Assembly: GCF_021129215.1 (NCBI RefSeq)
Contig: NZ_JAJOLP010000001.1
Span: 62,001-126,000, forward strand
Direction: 5' to 3'
DNA length: 64,000 bases
DNA from: Agromyces sp. S2-1-8
GTDB lineage: Bacteria > Actinomycetota > Actinomycetes > Actinomycetales > Microbacteriaceae
This document shows, one piece after another, positions 63,945 through 64,000 of the stretch. The number at the start of each line of letters is the position of its first letter. Position 1 is the stretch's first letter. Below the pieces are notes generated by a model, which searched no databases, was not told the DNA's origin, and worked only from the letters and a program-made list of their open reading frames with translations. Both the position numbers and the translations under genes were made by a program.

Positions 63945-64000
63945 CCGGCCGGGCGAGCAATTCGGTCCAGCCGAAACTCGGCGACGACCGACGCGTTGGA

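Overview
The window is high-GC DNA of an actinobacterium. GTG and TTG starts are common, most genes in an operon overlap by 1-4 bases (ATGA/GTGA junctions), sugar ABC transporters with lipoprotein binding proteins and LacI/ROK/GntR regulators abound, and a copper amine oxidase has exactly the catalytic-residue spacing of the Arthrobacter enzyme. Microbacteriaceae (an Agromyces/Microbacterium-like soil or plant-associated organism) is the best guess. This is an inference; no rRNA or other marker gene is present.

Layout. (1) 1-11.7 kb: end of a LacI regulator, then a complete L-rhamnose operon: divergent LacI repressor, ABC importer (ATPase, two permeases, binding protein), mutarotase, isomerase, bifunctional aldolase/lactaldehyde dehydrogenase, and kinase. 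Three copies of one operator lie between repressor and operon. (2) 11.7-25.3 kb: an amine/amide catabolic block of two diverging transcription units plus a third. It holds a P1-family aminopeptidase, TetR regulator and APC permease on the minus strand, then a second APC permease with a copper amine oxidase on the plus strand. A LysR regulator diverges from a five-gene operon (flavin monooxygenase, RidA, DUF1028, M20 amidohydrolase, aldehyde dehydrogenase). (3) 25.4-27.5 kb: small membrane protein, aldo/keto reductase, ABM-fold protein. (4) 27.5-35.9 kb: a fructose/fructan regulon: fructose-type ABC importer, LacI repressor, PfkB kinase and a secreted GH32 fructanase, tied together by three copies of a 14-bp operator. 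(5) 36-37.4 kb: two small membrane proteins, then a gene-poor stretch with the 3' end of a tRNA (T-arm, acceptor strand, CCA) lacking its 5' half.

(6) 37.4-64 kb: a second carbohydrate locus with a different signature word content. It runs: ROK sugar kinase, ManA-like cupin isomerase, Gfo/Idh dehydrogenase, ThuA-domain protein, an unrecognised 669-aa protein, a second Gfo/Idh dehydrogenase, a CUT1 ABC importer, a ROK repressor, a GH2 beta-galactosidase-type enzyme and a FadR-type regulator. It ends with two giant secreted multidomain enzymes with GH29-like catalytic cores on either side of a LacI regulator. Together they look like an extracellular-to-cytoplasm pathway for an unidentified complex glycan. 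The rare set of parts (diverged GH29-like cores, ThuA plus two Gfo/Idh enzymes plus an unknown family) makes this the best candidate for an undescribed system.

Coordinates, motifs and inverted repeats were read directly from the sequence. Family names come from recognising motifs; no database search was run.
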